Shown: positions 46,501 through 60,400, counted from the first letter of the stretch. The stretch is 64,000 nt of DNA from Elysia crispata (GCA_033675545.1 JAWDGP010007412.1:836001-900000), one strand, 5' to 3'. Notes: generated from the sequence alone by a model not told the origin. Numbers and translations: made by a program.

Positions 46501-49500
46501 AGTTTATGTTGTAAGTTCAAACAGTTATAAGTAATGCATGCACAGTTGCACTCAATTATATTTTACTACGTATTTTTTCAGCCTTTCTTTGCATTTGAGT
46601 TCAAGGAGAAATATGGACATGGAGAAGATTGGAAAATATATGATCCTATCAAAGAACTGAGAAGAATGGTGAGTTTTGTGCATGAAAAGTTTTTAAAGGA
46701 TCCATGCTTCTTCTTGAATAAGGCTTAAAAAAATGCACACCACCTCTCCCGCCTTTATGATTTTAAACTTCTTTAGCTCTTTATGAATGTGTTGAGATTT
46801 TCTTCTGCTCTACAGGTTAATGAAATTTTCACTTGCTTATCAACGTGTTAGTGCCCCTTACAAATTTTAGATTTTTTTTTTACCGAATGTTCTTATAATC
46901 TTACGGTCTCATAAACTGAAAACTTACTTTCATGTTTTCTTCTGTTCTGTGTGTTAATGCCATTTTCACTTGTGTATCAGATGAATGATTTTTCTTTAAC
47001 ACTTGAAAACAATAGATATGGCTGTTTACAGGTTTATGATTGATTTTTTACCTGTTTCAGGGTGTTCCCAATGAGAGCTGGAGAATCTCTAGAGCCAATG
47101 AAAATTACCAGCTTTGTGACAGCTACCCATCATTGGTAGGGATTCCGTCCTGGAAAATTTAATTTATGCACATAGAGAAAGTGAAAAAAAACCCCAACAA
47201 AAATAGAACCAAACGAACTGATATTACTAACTCTTATTTCTTTGATTTTGGTTGGCAGCAATTAAGCTTTTAGGATCGCAGCTCATAAAGAATTATGTGA
47301 AGTAATGTTGGTAGCTATACTCTGTCCACATCTGTTCTTTATCAATTTGGCCTTTTACCACTTAATAGTTGTGTCTTTGTTAGATGTATATGCCCAGGTA
47401 CCATTTCATTTTATTTTTAAACTGCATTGTAATTTTTTAAAATTTCAAATCAGATTGCTGTGCCAAAAATTGCAACTGACCAGGATCTTTATAAAGTTGC
47501 TGAGTTCAGAAGTCGTCAGCGGTTGCCGGTAAATTATCCTTCACTACTATGTAAATAAAAAATAAAAAATTCAAGTGATTATTTGATTACTATTTGCGAC
47601 ACTTGATTTTGAATTTTAAAATTATCGATTCACAATCTTCATTTGCTACTTTGGTCATATTGCTGGAGCTGTGTCGCCCGCTTGCTTCGACAACACGGCC
47701 ATCTTTTCAATGTTTAAAATGTAAAAGTTTTAAAAACATGCTTTGTTAAAAAAATATTTTTTATTTTTATTTTTGTTTTTATTTTTCTTTATAATTATTG
47801 TGATGCTTTTTTGGTCAAATATGTTTTTTTGAAAATCATCATAGATTCAAGAAAAAGGGCAATTTACAGCCCTTATCAAAGAATTCATGCATGAAATTTT
47901 GTAAAATTATTAATACTGTTAGATGTTACTTCTATGGACAAATACTGACACATTTGGAAATTACCTATACCAAAGTTATGGTTTATGGGTATGACACACA
48001 TAGGCACCACCTGTTTCAGATTCTGTCCTGGATCCACCCGGAGAGTCAGGCAACCATCACAAGATCATCTCAGCCCTTGGTGGGAATGACTGGCAAGACA
48101 AGCAAAGATGATGAGCGCTATGTTCAGCTCATCATGGACACAAATGCTCAGTCACACAAACTATTTATAATGGACGCCAGACCATCTGTAAATGCTGTTG
48201 CTAATAAGGTACATTTGATAAGTTGGATTACTATGGTTAAACATGTAGATGGCAATGATAGCCCAGCCATTGTGGAACAGACACAAGTCAGCCTGTCATG
48301 AAATGAAAACATTGCCCTTAAGAATTGTGAAAAAGCATAATGAATTACAAAACAGATATTGTCAATACATGAAGAGTAGTGGCTGGAAATCTAACATAAT
48401 CATCTAGACAATACTGTTAACTTAGATTCTTTTTCACAAAAAAACAACAACAAAACTCATGATATATTTCACTCAGGCCCATAATACAGTCGTTCATTCT
48501 TGACTAATCAGTGCAATAAATATTATAGACAGCCAGCTTTAAACTGAAACAATGTATGAATCATTATGAAACAAAGTGCATGAATAGCCCTTTCATATAA
48601 GACAAGACCTTTGAGGCAGAGGACAAATACTTTTTTCAGGTCATATATGGCACTCTCTCTCTAAACGCTTCATCTGAGTTTGCTGGGAGAAACAAAGTAT
48701 TGAAAAAAACCACAAAGCAAAAGCAAAAAAAAAAAAAATTCAGGAAAGAGCGAATGGTTTAGAGTAAAAGAGTTTTGTCATTTTTAAAATGTATTCCTCG
48801 AATTGCTCCAAGTCTTTGCAAAGGGAACAGAGAACCAAGAATTCACTAGGTTACACTGGGCATATTCTGTTTTTTAGAGTGCTGTTGTTCCTTCTTTTTT
48901 TTCTGTTCTTAATCTTTTACTTTCTTGTTTTATATTTTTTCACCTCTTTTTGAGTAACTTCATTAAAAATTTTTTTTTTTAAATTGTGATCCTTGCATTT
49001 CATTAAAGTGAGTAAGTTTATGACCTTCTGTCTTGCTTCAAAAGCAAAATGAAATAGTTGTAATTGAAATTCATTGAATCATCATGGCTTATATGATGAA
49101 GTGTGTAAAGCTTTTGAAAAATATTTCTTCATTATAAAGGCAAGAGGAGGCGGCTTTGAGAGTGATGGAGCTTACCAAATTGCAGAGTTGATTTTTCTGG
49201 ATATTCACAATATTCATGTGATGAGAGAAAGGTAACTTGTAGATCTCTTTGTTTTTTTTATGCTTAATTGTAGGTTAGCTGTAATTAAAACAACTGTCGC
49301 TTTGTTAGATAAAATTACATGAGTAGAATGTTTAAAATATAAGAGACTAATAAACTGCAAGCAATTTTTTTTGTGTTAAACATGTCAGTTGTAATTGAAA
49401 TCTGTGGTTGTCTCAGTAGTAATATATTTTGTTCTCCATATATTCCTGTCATTTGCTTTTTGTTTGTATTAAAGTTTTTTAAAAATGTTCTTGTTCCTGT

Positions 49501-52500
49501 CAATAAAACTCAAAACCACCTTTATTTTCAAAAGATATTTTGCTTTTGAAAATGATCATATGAGTGAATTGAAGAAATCCCTACATTTGACTATTACTTG
49601 TATTTCAGCTTAAGGAAGTTAAAAGATGTATGCTTTCCAACCATTGAGGATGCACATTGGTTGTCAAACATTGAATCAACAAACTGGTTGAACCATATTA
49701 AGGTATATTTTAAAAATGATATAGATTGTGAAATATATTAAGGCTTGAGATTAATTCCTTTACATAACCTATCCATTGATATTAGCATAATCTTGTAATA
49801 AAGTGATTTGTAAAGTGAGCATTGATTCCTATGTGAGATGTTTACACAATCTCTATAACTTTAAACTTCCACTAAGTCAAAATGATGTGATATGGTGAAA
49901 TGAATGAATTACCTTTAAAAATTCGAGTCATTGCTGTATTTCTGCAACTGAAAATCATTATTTAAGTACCTTTGTTAAAAATGTGTACCACAGTTGTAAC
50001 TGAAGGTTGATATTTGACAGATGCATATCAAATTATCCTTTAGACAGTGTAATAATATTTGATGATAATTCTTATCTATTCCTGAAGGTTTTAATATCTA
50101 ATGTTTAAAAAGCGAATGTGCTCAGCTGCATGTAAATTTTCATTATTTTCAGGTTTTCTCCTATTTACTTCTCTTTATGTCAGTAGTATAGTATTGTAAA
50201 TAAATCTTGGCTATTTTATGACGTTGCTTGACATTTTGTATCTATTATTTATTTTTAACTATTATAAGCTTCATCTGAGGTACAATTTTATTGCCATGAA
50301 CAGATAATTCTAGCTGGAGCTGTGAGGATAGCAGATAAAGTAGAGAGCAACAAAACTTCTGTTCTGGTGCATTGCAGTGATGGCTGGGACAGGACAGCAC
50401 AGGTAAGTTTTATTTAAGTAACATAAATTTCTATGTTCAAAGCTTGTAATCTTTAACTTAAACCAGAAATCATGATATAAAAGATCCATGTGAGTTAATT
50501 TGCAACTTTAGATTGTTAAATATTGTGCAAAATTTATTGTACATTAATGGTTGTCATAAATTTTAGCACCTATGGTAAAATGTGGTTTAATCTGAAAATC
50601 GAAAGCAAAATATTTTATTTCATACTTGATTGCAACATTTTAAAGTAGAAAGTTTGAAATTTGACGCGAGCATTGATGTCATGTTCTGTCTGTTAACTGA
50701 TAAAGCAACGACTATTATTTCTACTGGTTCTAAAAACTGTTTCATTTATATCTGATCCTCTAGTTGACATCCCTATCAATGATCATGTTAGATCCATACT
50801 ACCGCACTGTGCGTGGCTTTGAGGTGCTCATCGAACAAGAATGGCTGAGTTTTGGACATAAATTTAGAACTGTGAGTAAATAATGTCTATAATTTTTGTA
50901 AAGAACCTGGGGCAGATAACAAAAAGTTAAGAGTTTGAATGCCAGATAGCTGTTTGGTATTGGAGGATTGATTTAGAATTTTTTTTTTATTTTTTACATG
51001 CCTTATCTGCAGTATGGTGGAGGCTTTATAGTGACTTTGGCATCTTATTGCTGTTGGATTTACTTATGGGCCTAAAAAAGAGCAGTTTTACATATATACT
51101 GTTTTGTCTAAATTTACTGGTTGCAGCTTAAGGAAATAAGACATGCCTAATGGTAAAGGTTGGAAACAAAACAAACCAATACAGAGAGAACTTATAGCAA
51201 GGACTTGGAGCTGCTTTCACTGAGAGACAGAACTTTGAGAATTATATCTGGTTGAAAATGTAATACTTTTAAATCACCTGTCTAGCACTATAATTTTCAA
51301 AGGGCTAACTGAATTTCTTGGGAGGTATTTCATATTATAATATTTTCTGAAGTAAAATACGGATTGGGAAGAAAGTTTTTTACACAAATTTTTTTTTCAA
51401 ATAATGCACCTTTGCTATTTAATTTTTTTTTCAAATGCTGGATGAATAACAAATTATTCATAAAATATGTAAGATAAAATCTTTTTTTACCTCAATATCT
51501 TGGTAATGTTTTTCATCCTTTATAAATGAACCAAACATCTTAATTTCACAGGTTTGCAATTTTCTGAAAATTCAAACATTTGACTAGGTAATTGGCAATA
51601 TTTGTAATGGAATTAAATCATTTGCATTGCATATATTTACTTTTTTTTTTTAATTATTATTTCCAGAGAGTGGGTCATGGCGAGGATAAACACTCAGATG
51701 CTGACCGTTCCCCAGTATTTTTGCAATTTATTGATTGTGTATGGCAGATGACCCAACAAGTAAGTATTTTAAAATTCTTTTAAAGTTTGAATCTTGATAA
51801 GAGCTAATGCATGTAACATCTATTGAGAAAAAGAAGACACAATGCTAGAATGATGATGTCGTTTGAGGGAAACATTGTGACTGGTAGACTGCTGTTTTAT
51901 TAGTAGATTCTTTTTTTTTTATTTTATAGTTTCAGATGCCTTGTCTAAAAAGATTTTAAACTTCATACAGATAGAAATTTCAAATAATAAGTTGCTGTAA
52001 TTTAGACTTGTCAGAGATATCAAAACATGCCTTTCATTTGCTAAACTAATTGTTGAACACATCTTTTAATTCATGGCAAGCACTTAATTAGATGGTGCTT
52101 TTTAAGTCTTTAGCTATTATTTATAAAATAATTTTTGTTTACCACTTTCCACTGTAAAAACTTTACCTTTACTACCATTTTGATTTAATTTTTTTTTGGT
52201 CATATTATCCATATATTATATTTATTGAGTATAGAAACTAATATGGTATTTTGAAATATTTGATACATATTTTCATTCAGCAATGTTAAAAAGTTTTCAT
52301 TTCTTTAAAATTCATCTTTAAATGTGAATTGCGGTATTAAAAAAAATCTTAAAAGAAAATTAAGCATTCATTTTGGGGTGCTAGTGATAAGCATGATAGG
52401 AGATAAAAACAGGGTATGGTAATAGGCATGTTAAAGAATTCTATTTGTTAAGCCCATCTTAGTTTTTAAAATTGTTTTCATGAGGTTAAAATAGTAGTTA

Positions 52501-54403
52501 AAATCAATGCCCCTTGATCAAGTTGATTAAGACAATTACACATGGAAATTTGTGTGAGTTCTTGAATATTTTTTTTCATAAATATGTTTACTTTAGTCTC
52601 CAAAAGCAGAGTAGTTTTGAATATTAGTTGCAGAAAGGAGGGAAAAAATCCAACCTTTTTAATTTCCTCTAATGGAGGAGTAAAGAAATGTATTTTTATA
52701 GGATTGAAACTTGAGTGGTATGTTTTGCACTTAGTCAAGATGAATTGGATTTGCTATTTTCATTTTCAAGTGTCTTAAATATTTTAAACACCGCATTTTC
52801 TGTGACTTTATTTCGTAAAAACGGTCAGGAATAATTTTCTGGAGGTATAATACTTATTTTTCATATTTTGTGGAAAAAATAATGTTTTTTTTTTCCAGAT
52901 CCTACGTTAAATTCGTTTAGACATGTTGTGCACATGTTTGTTTAAATAGATTGAACTTTGGCCTAAGATTTTGCAAATTTTGTTGCATCATTTCAGTTTC
53001 CTAATGCCTTTGAATTCAATGAAAGCTTCCTCATCACCATATTAGACCACCTCTACAGCTGTCTGTTTGGCACATTCCTCTTCAATTGTGAACGAGAAAG
53101 AGTCAAAGAGGTGGGAGATATCATACAAGCTATATGATGTAGCAGTCTTTATGTTGCCTTTGATGCCGATAGGTCAAGTCCAAATAAGAGTACTGAGATA
53201 TCTATGTTAAGTCAAGTTGTTGAAATAATTTCTTGTGGTAGACTGAAAAAATGTTCCCCAATGTAAGAGCAAACTTATTCACTTCAAGCTTCAACTATTG
53301 AATTCATATAATAGGATGCTATGAGCAATTTATATTTTTCCACACTCACGGGATTATTAATTTGTATTAACTTTTCATAAATCTCTGTGATTATTATTGA
53401 ATGGGAATTTTTTTTAGATTGAAAATAATTTTAGTCAAATAATTTTGTCTTCAATTTCAGCGGGTACAAGAGCTGACTGTGTCCTTATGGTCATTTATCA
53501 ACTGCCAGTCAGATGAATTTACAAACCCGTTGTATGCTGCTCACATCCACCAGCATGTCTTGCTGCCTGTAGCTAGTGTGAGGCGCATGGAAGTCTGGAC
53601 AGGCTATTATTGCAGGTGGAACCCAAGGATGAGGCCGCAGGTTTGATCTTGAAACATCATATTTCTCTCCCTTTTCCTTTATGTACTGTATTCCACACTC
53701 CAGTTTAATGATAATTTAAGTTGCCTCCTGGCTATTCATAAAAAAAGAGTACTATAATGTCACTACTAAGAATTATGATATACCGTGCAGTAAGAAGCTG
53801 AAATTGTGATCAGAGGATAATCACAAAAATAGCAAACTTCAAGACTTTGAAATCATTTTTCTCAAAACTGAAAAATGTTGCTATGAAAGAAACCATTTCT
53901 GAGGTGACAAATTACCTTCTCACTTTCAATTTTCTATTTAAATTAGAGATAATTTTTTGAAAGCTCTTTTAAAAAGTTTTTAAAACATTTTTGACACAAT
54001 TTCTGAAAATTGACTCAGATAAAAAATTTATTGAATATTTGGACATTTTCCGCAGAAAAGAAATTTTAGCTATCTATTTTTGGTCATATTTTATGTCGCT
54101 TTTGTTTTAAGTTATTTCTCATTTAATAAAAAAACACCTGGAAGACTATGTAAGTCTGCTTGACTCTGACAGATTACTTTCCTTAAAAGCTAAAGCTTGA
54201 GAACAATCTGTCACCATAATTATACCAAACCATGTCATTTTCACTTACAGGAGCCAATCCATATTCGCAACAGAGAGTTGCTTGTATTGAAAACCCAGCT
54301 GCAGAGAAAAGTGGAGGAGCTACAGAGAGAACTGTCAGCACGCAATGCCCGACTTAACTTGCAGCCATCCCCCCCCAGAGTTGCAACTCCTGATATGGCA
54401 TGA
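42324..54403 (+). CDS. MTMR2: MTMR2-type myotubularin-related lipid phosphatase, complete (17 coding exons)
   Basis: This gene encodes a 649-residue phosphatase that removes the 3-phosphate from PI3P and PI(3,5)P2 on endosomal membranes; human MTMR2 has 643 residues. Coding exons are 42324-42524, 43480-43561, 44366-44460, 44707-44817, 45573-45674, 46582-46668, 47061-47135, 47454-47528, 48020-48208, 49140-49231, 49609-49702, 50304-50402, 50764-50871, 51667-51759, 52997-53110, 53461-53640 and 54251-54403. All have GT/AG borders and consistent phase, summing to 1950 bases including TGA. The order is a Ser-rich N-terminus, PH-GRAM (about residues 95-200), phosphatase (about 205-590) with catalytic HCSDGWDR (Cys425, Arg431), and a coiled coil. 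It is closer to MTMR2 than to MTM1 or MTMR1 by the strings I can compare, but it may be the single invertebrate orthologue of all three. Introns, up to 1.2 kb, show nothing recognisable. Confidence 0.95.
44366..45674 (+). CDS. MTMR2: MTMR2 exons 3-5: PH-GRAM domain
   Basis: Exons 44366-44460, 44707-44817 and 45573-45674 encode residues about 95-197. Matches to the family are [60 protein letters not shown] and YAFPLTN. The PH-GRAM domain binds phosphoinositides and positions the enzyme on membranes. Confidence 0.95.
46582..53640 (+). CDS. MTMR2: MTMR2 exons 6-16: phosphatase domain with intact active site
   Basis: Eleven exons from 46582-46668 to 53461-53640 encode residues about 198-599. Landmarks are [159 protein letters not shown] and [20 protein letters not shown]. 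The CX5R loop CSDGWDR is encoded at 50373-50393, with Cys425 and Arg431 present, so this is an active-type rather than a pseudophosphatase myotubularin. The block ends with [12 protein letters not shown], also conserved. Confidence 0.96.
54251..54403 (+). CDS. MTMR2: MTMR2 exon 17: C-terminal coiled coil
   Basis: The last coding exon encodes 50 residues. [11 protein letters not shown] continues the phosphatase edge, and [20 protein letters not shown] is a heptad-patterned coiled coil, the dimerisation element in human MTMR2. The protein ends [12 protein letters not shown] and stops at TGA 54401-54403. Human MTMR2 ends in a PDZ-binding type tail (TVV); this protein does not show one. Confidence 0.94.
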   Translation, partial: EPIHIRNRELLVLKTQLQRKVEELQRELSARNARLNLQPSPPRVATPDMA

Positions 54404-55733
54404 TATAGAGAATAATAATCATGTAAGAGAGGAAAATTGTGATTGATAAGAGAAGAAAGAAGAAATTGTTTATCAATTAAAGCTATTTTATATTTATAAA
54501 AAAAAAAAAAAAGTGATAATGATGATACCATGGTAGTAGTAAAATAAATTACTCCACTATTACGCGTTTATGCCTCTCTGTATATTTTGCTGCTGTCTCT
54601 CTAGCTTTTTCTGAAAGCTAGTAAGATTTTTTATGTCTGGTGAGTAAGCTGCCTTTTGAGAATCACAAAGAGAAATCATGTACTATCTTTAACTGAAATA
54701 AGAAACATCATTCATATAGATAAAAGTCGATTTGACAGTCCTGGCCACCCTTTCATCTTTGCTCTTCAAATGCAGTGTGCATGAAAGGAGTTAGAACTGT
54801 GTCCTGTATGGGTGACAGAAAAGTATAATTTTTTCCTTGTCAGCATATGGGCAACTAAAGTTGAAGCCATCTAGTTGAAATACTGAAGAGTGCCCAAAAT
54901 TGAAAAATTGCCCCAAGTTAGATATGATTCAGAGAGAAGTGAACCGGACAAAAAAATATCGTTGAGCAGCTTTGCAATGATCACAGTCAGAAAAACAGCA
55001 CAATTATGTACATTTTTGTATATATGTGAGGTAATCGGGATAAATCAAGCACAAGTGGCATATCAAGTCTTTAGCACCACCTTTGAAGAATTGTCTGCTC
55101 TTAAGGACTGAAAAAAATTTGGATAGAACATATGTATATTTGGAGCTACTCCATTTTAAGTGTTTTTTTTTTTTTATAGAGTTGTGACATAACCGATTTC
55201 TTTGTTAAGTGAGCTTTAGTGTATAAATTACAATTGAGTTATGGCTGAATTGCCTGGGTGCCTCACATATATAAATTTTTTTTTTTTATTATAATAAACC
55301 CCTTTCCCCCTTTTTGTTACTGTTCAATATTAAATTTTTTAATTGTGATGATGTTTATTTACCATTATAGCAATTGATTGTTCTCACACTTTATGCAGTT
55401 ATTGCTTTATTGTGTTATTTAAACAAAAGGAGTGACATCCTATTCATTGTCACGTTCATTCATTATCCCTTAAGGCATTCATAACTTTTGATTATGTGAA
55501 GTTTCTTTAACTACTTATTTCATGTTAAATAGATTGAAATGTTGGAAGAATGAGATTGGAAGTGCCCCTCAATTAGCTCATGAATGCCTCTGAACATGTC
55601 ATCACTTGAAATAACCAACATCATCAGATATGGTTTCATACCAATTACAGGACATTGTTTTGCATTCTTAAATAAATATGAATTTCAATAGTGTTACATA
55701 GGTTTGTAAAGTTAAGTTTTCGGTTACTTAGGT
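54404..55733 (+). terminator. MTMR2 3' untranslated region and candidate poly-A signals
   Basis: No coding exon is seen. Possible cleavage signals are ATTAAA at 54476, AATAAA at 54543, AATAAA at 55293 and AATAAA at 55671, the last about 60 bases before transposon copy B. Which one is used cannot be told from sequence alone. Confidence 0.35.
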
Positions 55734-56458
55734 CACGGCTGTTAAAGAGCGGCATTTTAGTTTGCCTGCCGCACCCGTGAAGCAGCTTGTAACCCGATCG
55801 GGTCATGGGGTCAACCACTCCTGCAGAACGGGGATTCCCCTTTCCTCGCAGCTTTAGATTTTAGATCTAATTTTCACACCAAAACAATGGAGAATTTAAG
55901 CTTATGCATGAAAGGAAGAACTACAAAAATCATATAATTTGTTACATCTATATATCAGCGATACGAGGATATATTTTTCCCCCTTCTTTTCATTTAATTG
56001 ATGGAGTTATTGAGCACTTTAATAAGTACATGAATCTGGAATAATCATAAGTTGGTGACGTTTTTTACGGGACATTTATGAAAAAGTGAAACAATTTTTG
56101 GCGATGAAATTTTTACAGCATTTTATATATATGTTGAACTTAACACCCACCAAAGGGCATTAGCGAAGAGTTCTCCGTTTCCAAGTTATGCGGGTTTGAG
56201 TTATGATATTCCACTTCTTACAGCGCTGGTACGGCGTTTTGATATAAAATAATAAATCTAAACAACGATAGAACATCGTAGTTCAAGCTGTGGAGCGTCA
56301 ATATATATGAGGGAGGCCTGGTGTTAACTTTTAACAAAGTTAAAAACACGCACTAAGAAGAAAATGAAACTTGTGAAGGGTTGCGCATTGTCTTCCTTTA
56401 TAGGTAAACTTACGTTTACTTTGCCTTACGTTCTTTAATCGGCGGGGCGTGTGCTAAG

Positions 56459-56542
<84 letters not shown>

Positions 56543-57449
56543 CTGTGTCTGTCTGTCTGTCTGTAATATTTTCAAGCTTTTAATATAACTTTCTTCAAAC
56601 CTCTGACACCTAAGTGCTTTGAGTTTATTTACGTCAGAATATTAAAAGCCCATTGTAAAAATCTTTTTTTTTTTTTTGTTACTGGAAATGATTGTGAACA
56701 CCAAAAGTTAGTAACGAGCCGTTGATAAAGTCCGCACAGAGAAACTTTTGATTGTTTCCTCTATCTGCTACTTAACGATCTAACACAACAAGATCTGCAA
56801 ACTTCATGGAGCTTTTGGTTGCATTCAGATTCTAAGTGCTGCTCCATATTTAACAGTGTTGGTTTGAGGCTTCTAAGGTGGATCTATAGTGCAGAGAGTT
56901 ATTTACGGGTAGTTCGTGCAGACCCGAGCGTGTGGAATTATTTTAAAAAATCATATAAAATCACTGAAAAACTCTTCGCACTTGAAACTTTCACAAGTTC
57001 TTTATATTAATCTTTTAAATATGGGGAAACAATTTTTAAGCGATAAAATTGTTTCACTTTTGGAATATTCCTATTAAACTGAGGTGTTATGAAAATCAAG
57101 ACTTTTTTCTGTTCTTTTACTAGAAGTATGAAGATTCACCTGCACCATCTAAACACTTTATAATTGAGAGATAAAAAATATAGCGTTGTATTCAGGACAA
57201 TTTCAGCTTTAAAATGATTATTTGTTTGATATACTTGGTGTTAATGAGGCCAGATTTATCGCGATGCAAAAACAAGTAAAAAATCCTAATATTAGATTTA
57301 ACAGCAGTGCAGCGTCATGCACGGGCACACACGGTTGTAGCCTGCCTGACAGGTGATTGATCACCGATCCGCCCACTAACTGCGGGCGTCTGAGGTAGGG
57401 CCTGGAAGCAAACTAAGTTGCCGCTTTTTGGTCTGTTTTAACAGCCGTG
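55734..57449 (-). mobile_element. Non-autonomous DNA transposon, copy B (Chapaev/CMC-like), inverted relative to copy A
   Basis: A 1716-bp full-length copy of the element at 39947, in the opposite orientation. It starts CACGGCTGTTAAAGAGCGGC and ends with the reverse complement of CACGGCTGTTAAAACAG, with a perfect 4-bp target duplication AGGT at 55730-55733 and 57450-57453. The ACCCGATCGGGT palindrome is conserved at 55792-55803. Identity with copy A looks very high (one mismatch in the terminal 56 bases). The 111-bp length excess is almost entirely the CT array at 56460-56564. No transposase coding was seen. Confidence 0.87.
56460..56564. repeat. (CT)n plus (GTCT)n array inside transposon copy B
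   Basis: About 80 bp of CT followed by GTCT units. The same site in copy A holds only about 16 bp of AG (reverse orientation), so the array expanded within copy B or shrank in copy A. Confidence 0.95.
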
Positions 57450-57453
57450 AGGT

Positions 57454-60400
57454 AATTTGTTGATTTCATTTTACTGTATTTTGTGAAAGGTAACAAGAAT
57501 TTTGAAAGAAGGATTTTATTTTAATCACGAGAATGTCAAATCTGATCCAAACAAAGGACAAAAGTGTAATCCAAACAAAGAAAAGATATATTAACATAAA
57601 TAAGTTGGATACTGTGAGAGATTTATTTTAAGAGGTAATATAGATTCTTCAATCTTTATCTTAATTAATTTTCAGTTTTGACATTGGTGTTATTTTTGGT
57701 AGAGGAGAGCCTAAATCCACAAACTATAAATTTCTAAAACAGATTTTTCTTTAGTTTCAAGGTCCATAAATTCTGCAATATCTAATAATTGGCGTAGTTG
57801 AAAAGGTTATTCAGCTCTGTGTCTCTCAGTTGTGCAGAGGCCTAGATGCTATGATAGTTTCTCTTACAGGCCATTTCTTTTATAAAACTAAAAGCCAACT
57901 GGTTCTGTTCAAACCTAACATACTTAAATATTTTTACTAATGCTCAATTTTTTTGCCTTTCAATAAACAAAAAATTTGTTTTGATAAGTTTGCTCACTCT
58001 GCTTTCCTAACACTGCCTCGCTGAAATTCATAGCTTTGCATTCCTTTGTACCTTTTTGATAATGAGAGCTTGAGAGGATCTTACAGAGATTTTACAAAAT
58101 CAGCTGACTTATTCTTAGTCTGGATTTATTCATGCTTTCCAAATGATGTGCAATAATCATTCTAACAAACTTTCCTCTTAAACATTTTCTTTTGACTTAT
58201 ATTGTACATAAAACCACACACAAAAAAAACCTAATTTTGTACTATTTATGCCAATTATGTTTAAAGTGATTATTTTTCTTTTTGAATCTTTTGCATGAGT
58301 ACATATATATCATAAATATGCATAAATTGAACTTTCATTGATAACAAATGTGTTTTGTCTATGATTTTTAGAGATGTCAATTTTAATATCTGTTAAGAAG
58401 AACTAAGCATTAATTTTTGTAGAAATGTATTTGTTATGCAGGCCCCTACATAATAAACACTACCTTTCAACTCATTTTTTGCCTTATACACTATATTATG
58501 TCTACTTTAGGTCTCTTATCTCTATGGAAATCTTCAGCACACTATTTAACAAAAATGTATGGTAAAGCTGATAGCCTAAAGTCCCTATGCTACACAGAAA
58601 CACCTTATATGAGGCTTTCATAGGAGCACCTGAAGTATGTAACAACTATTTTTTTTCTATTCCTTAGCACTGTATCCAAGCATGAGACACAGGCTCTGCC
58701 TTTGACTTTTAGAGGAAATTTTCACCTGCAGGGAAATGTAATAATTTTAACACTGCAGGCTGACATCTACTGCAATTTAAAAAAAAACCAAAAAAACAAC
58801 AAAAAAAAAATCACAGAAACTAAGGAAATAAAAATTAACGAAGCAGTTGCATATTTAGTTTTCCTTTCGAAACTTTTTCTTTAACATCATCGCAAATTTT
58901 TCTTTCACAACTCTTTTCTGCTGTTTCGAAAATCCGAATGACACCAGTATTATTGATGCTGTATGAAAGTGCCATATTCAATCTATCACAACCAGTGCTG
59001 CGTTATCAACATGACTCTTTCTCAATTTACAGCTTAATGATAAATCAATGGCTTGAATATACTTTTCTAGGTAAATGCCCACAAATAAGATACATTGTTT
59101 ATTTTATTCAAAATGTCCATATCCATACATGAAGTCCTCAGACAAGCTTTGTTACAATCTTATTTAGATTAAAATACGTTTACATGAAATCAAGCTCATA
59201 CCTCAGACATCTGAGGTAATTTTAAAAAGAGTGAAAAGGACAGGGAATGGTGATTGTGGGAAAAAGAAGCAAGTGGAGCATGAGGAATAGAAATTGGGGA
59301 GAAGAGGATATTGATAGATATAAAAAGTGTATATGAGTGTGTATAGTAATATACTCTTCCTAAAAATTTCATGATGTATGATTAAGTTTATGATTTTTTA
59401 AACCGGTCTCTCTTTATCCCTCAATTTCATGCATATGTATTTTCAATACCTTCCTAATTGGTAAGCAAAATTAGTCAGTAAAACGCTGTTGAAGTTTTTT
59501 TTTTTTTTTTTTTTTTCATTTTAATTATCTGCCCATCAGACTGTGAGACATAGTAAATGTTTGCATTAAATTCTTGCCACTAGTTTCGCTTTTGCGGACA
59601 TGCTTTTTTTGATTTAGACCGATCTATCTTATTAAAACTTTGGACTTCGTGTTACCTGACTTTAAATATCATTGTTATTCATAAAATTATGCTACATGCT
59701 TTGCAGATCTCACTTATTGCAACCATTCTTAGTTTAACTTAATAACGACTCTATCATAATTTATCTATAAACATGATCCAAAATTACACCAGTGATTTTT
59801 TTTCATAAACTGTCTACATCCAAATATCTCAAATCCCAGAACAACTGCTTTTTAGAAATTTAACATAACTTTTCTCTCATGACAAGATCTTTATCTGTGT
59901 AATGTCCCCTTCCTCCCATAACCTAAGGAAAAAAAAAAATCATTCCAATGGACTCAACTTTGAAAATGGTGCAAGCATGCATCAATATATAGCCATACTC
60001 GTATAAAAGATCAATATATAGTCATACTGGTATAAAAGTCAAGTGTTACTTTCCCAAAAATTACTTTGTCTCACTAAATCAAAATGTAAAGATATTGAGA
60101 ATTAAGATTCATTTGCAAGAGTTCAAAGTCAAGAATGAAAAAAAAATTGTTAGTATACATGTACAAAATTAGGGAGTGGATTGTATGGTATTTTATATGT
60201 TCATTCACGCTTTTTTCTTTATGATTATATTAATGTTTTGAGTTAATAAAGTTGAATATGAAAACTCGGCTGCATTTCTTTGTTTCTAAAGATTATTTGG
60301 CTTTGTTTCTCCCATAATTATGTACTAGGGATATGTTAAGCTTTTGATTATAGAAAAATTTCTATTAACTCAGCGTTTAAGTTATACACTCAATGCCTCG

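Noticed and set aside
48209..48301. Extension of MTMR2 exon 9 past 48208
   Set aside because: The open frame continues, but a good GTACAT donor and perfect agreement with the family sequence at ANK then ARGGG place the exon end at 48208.
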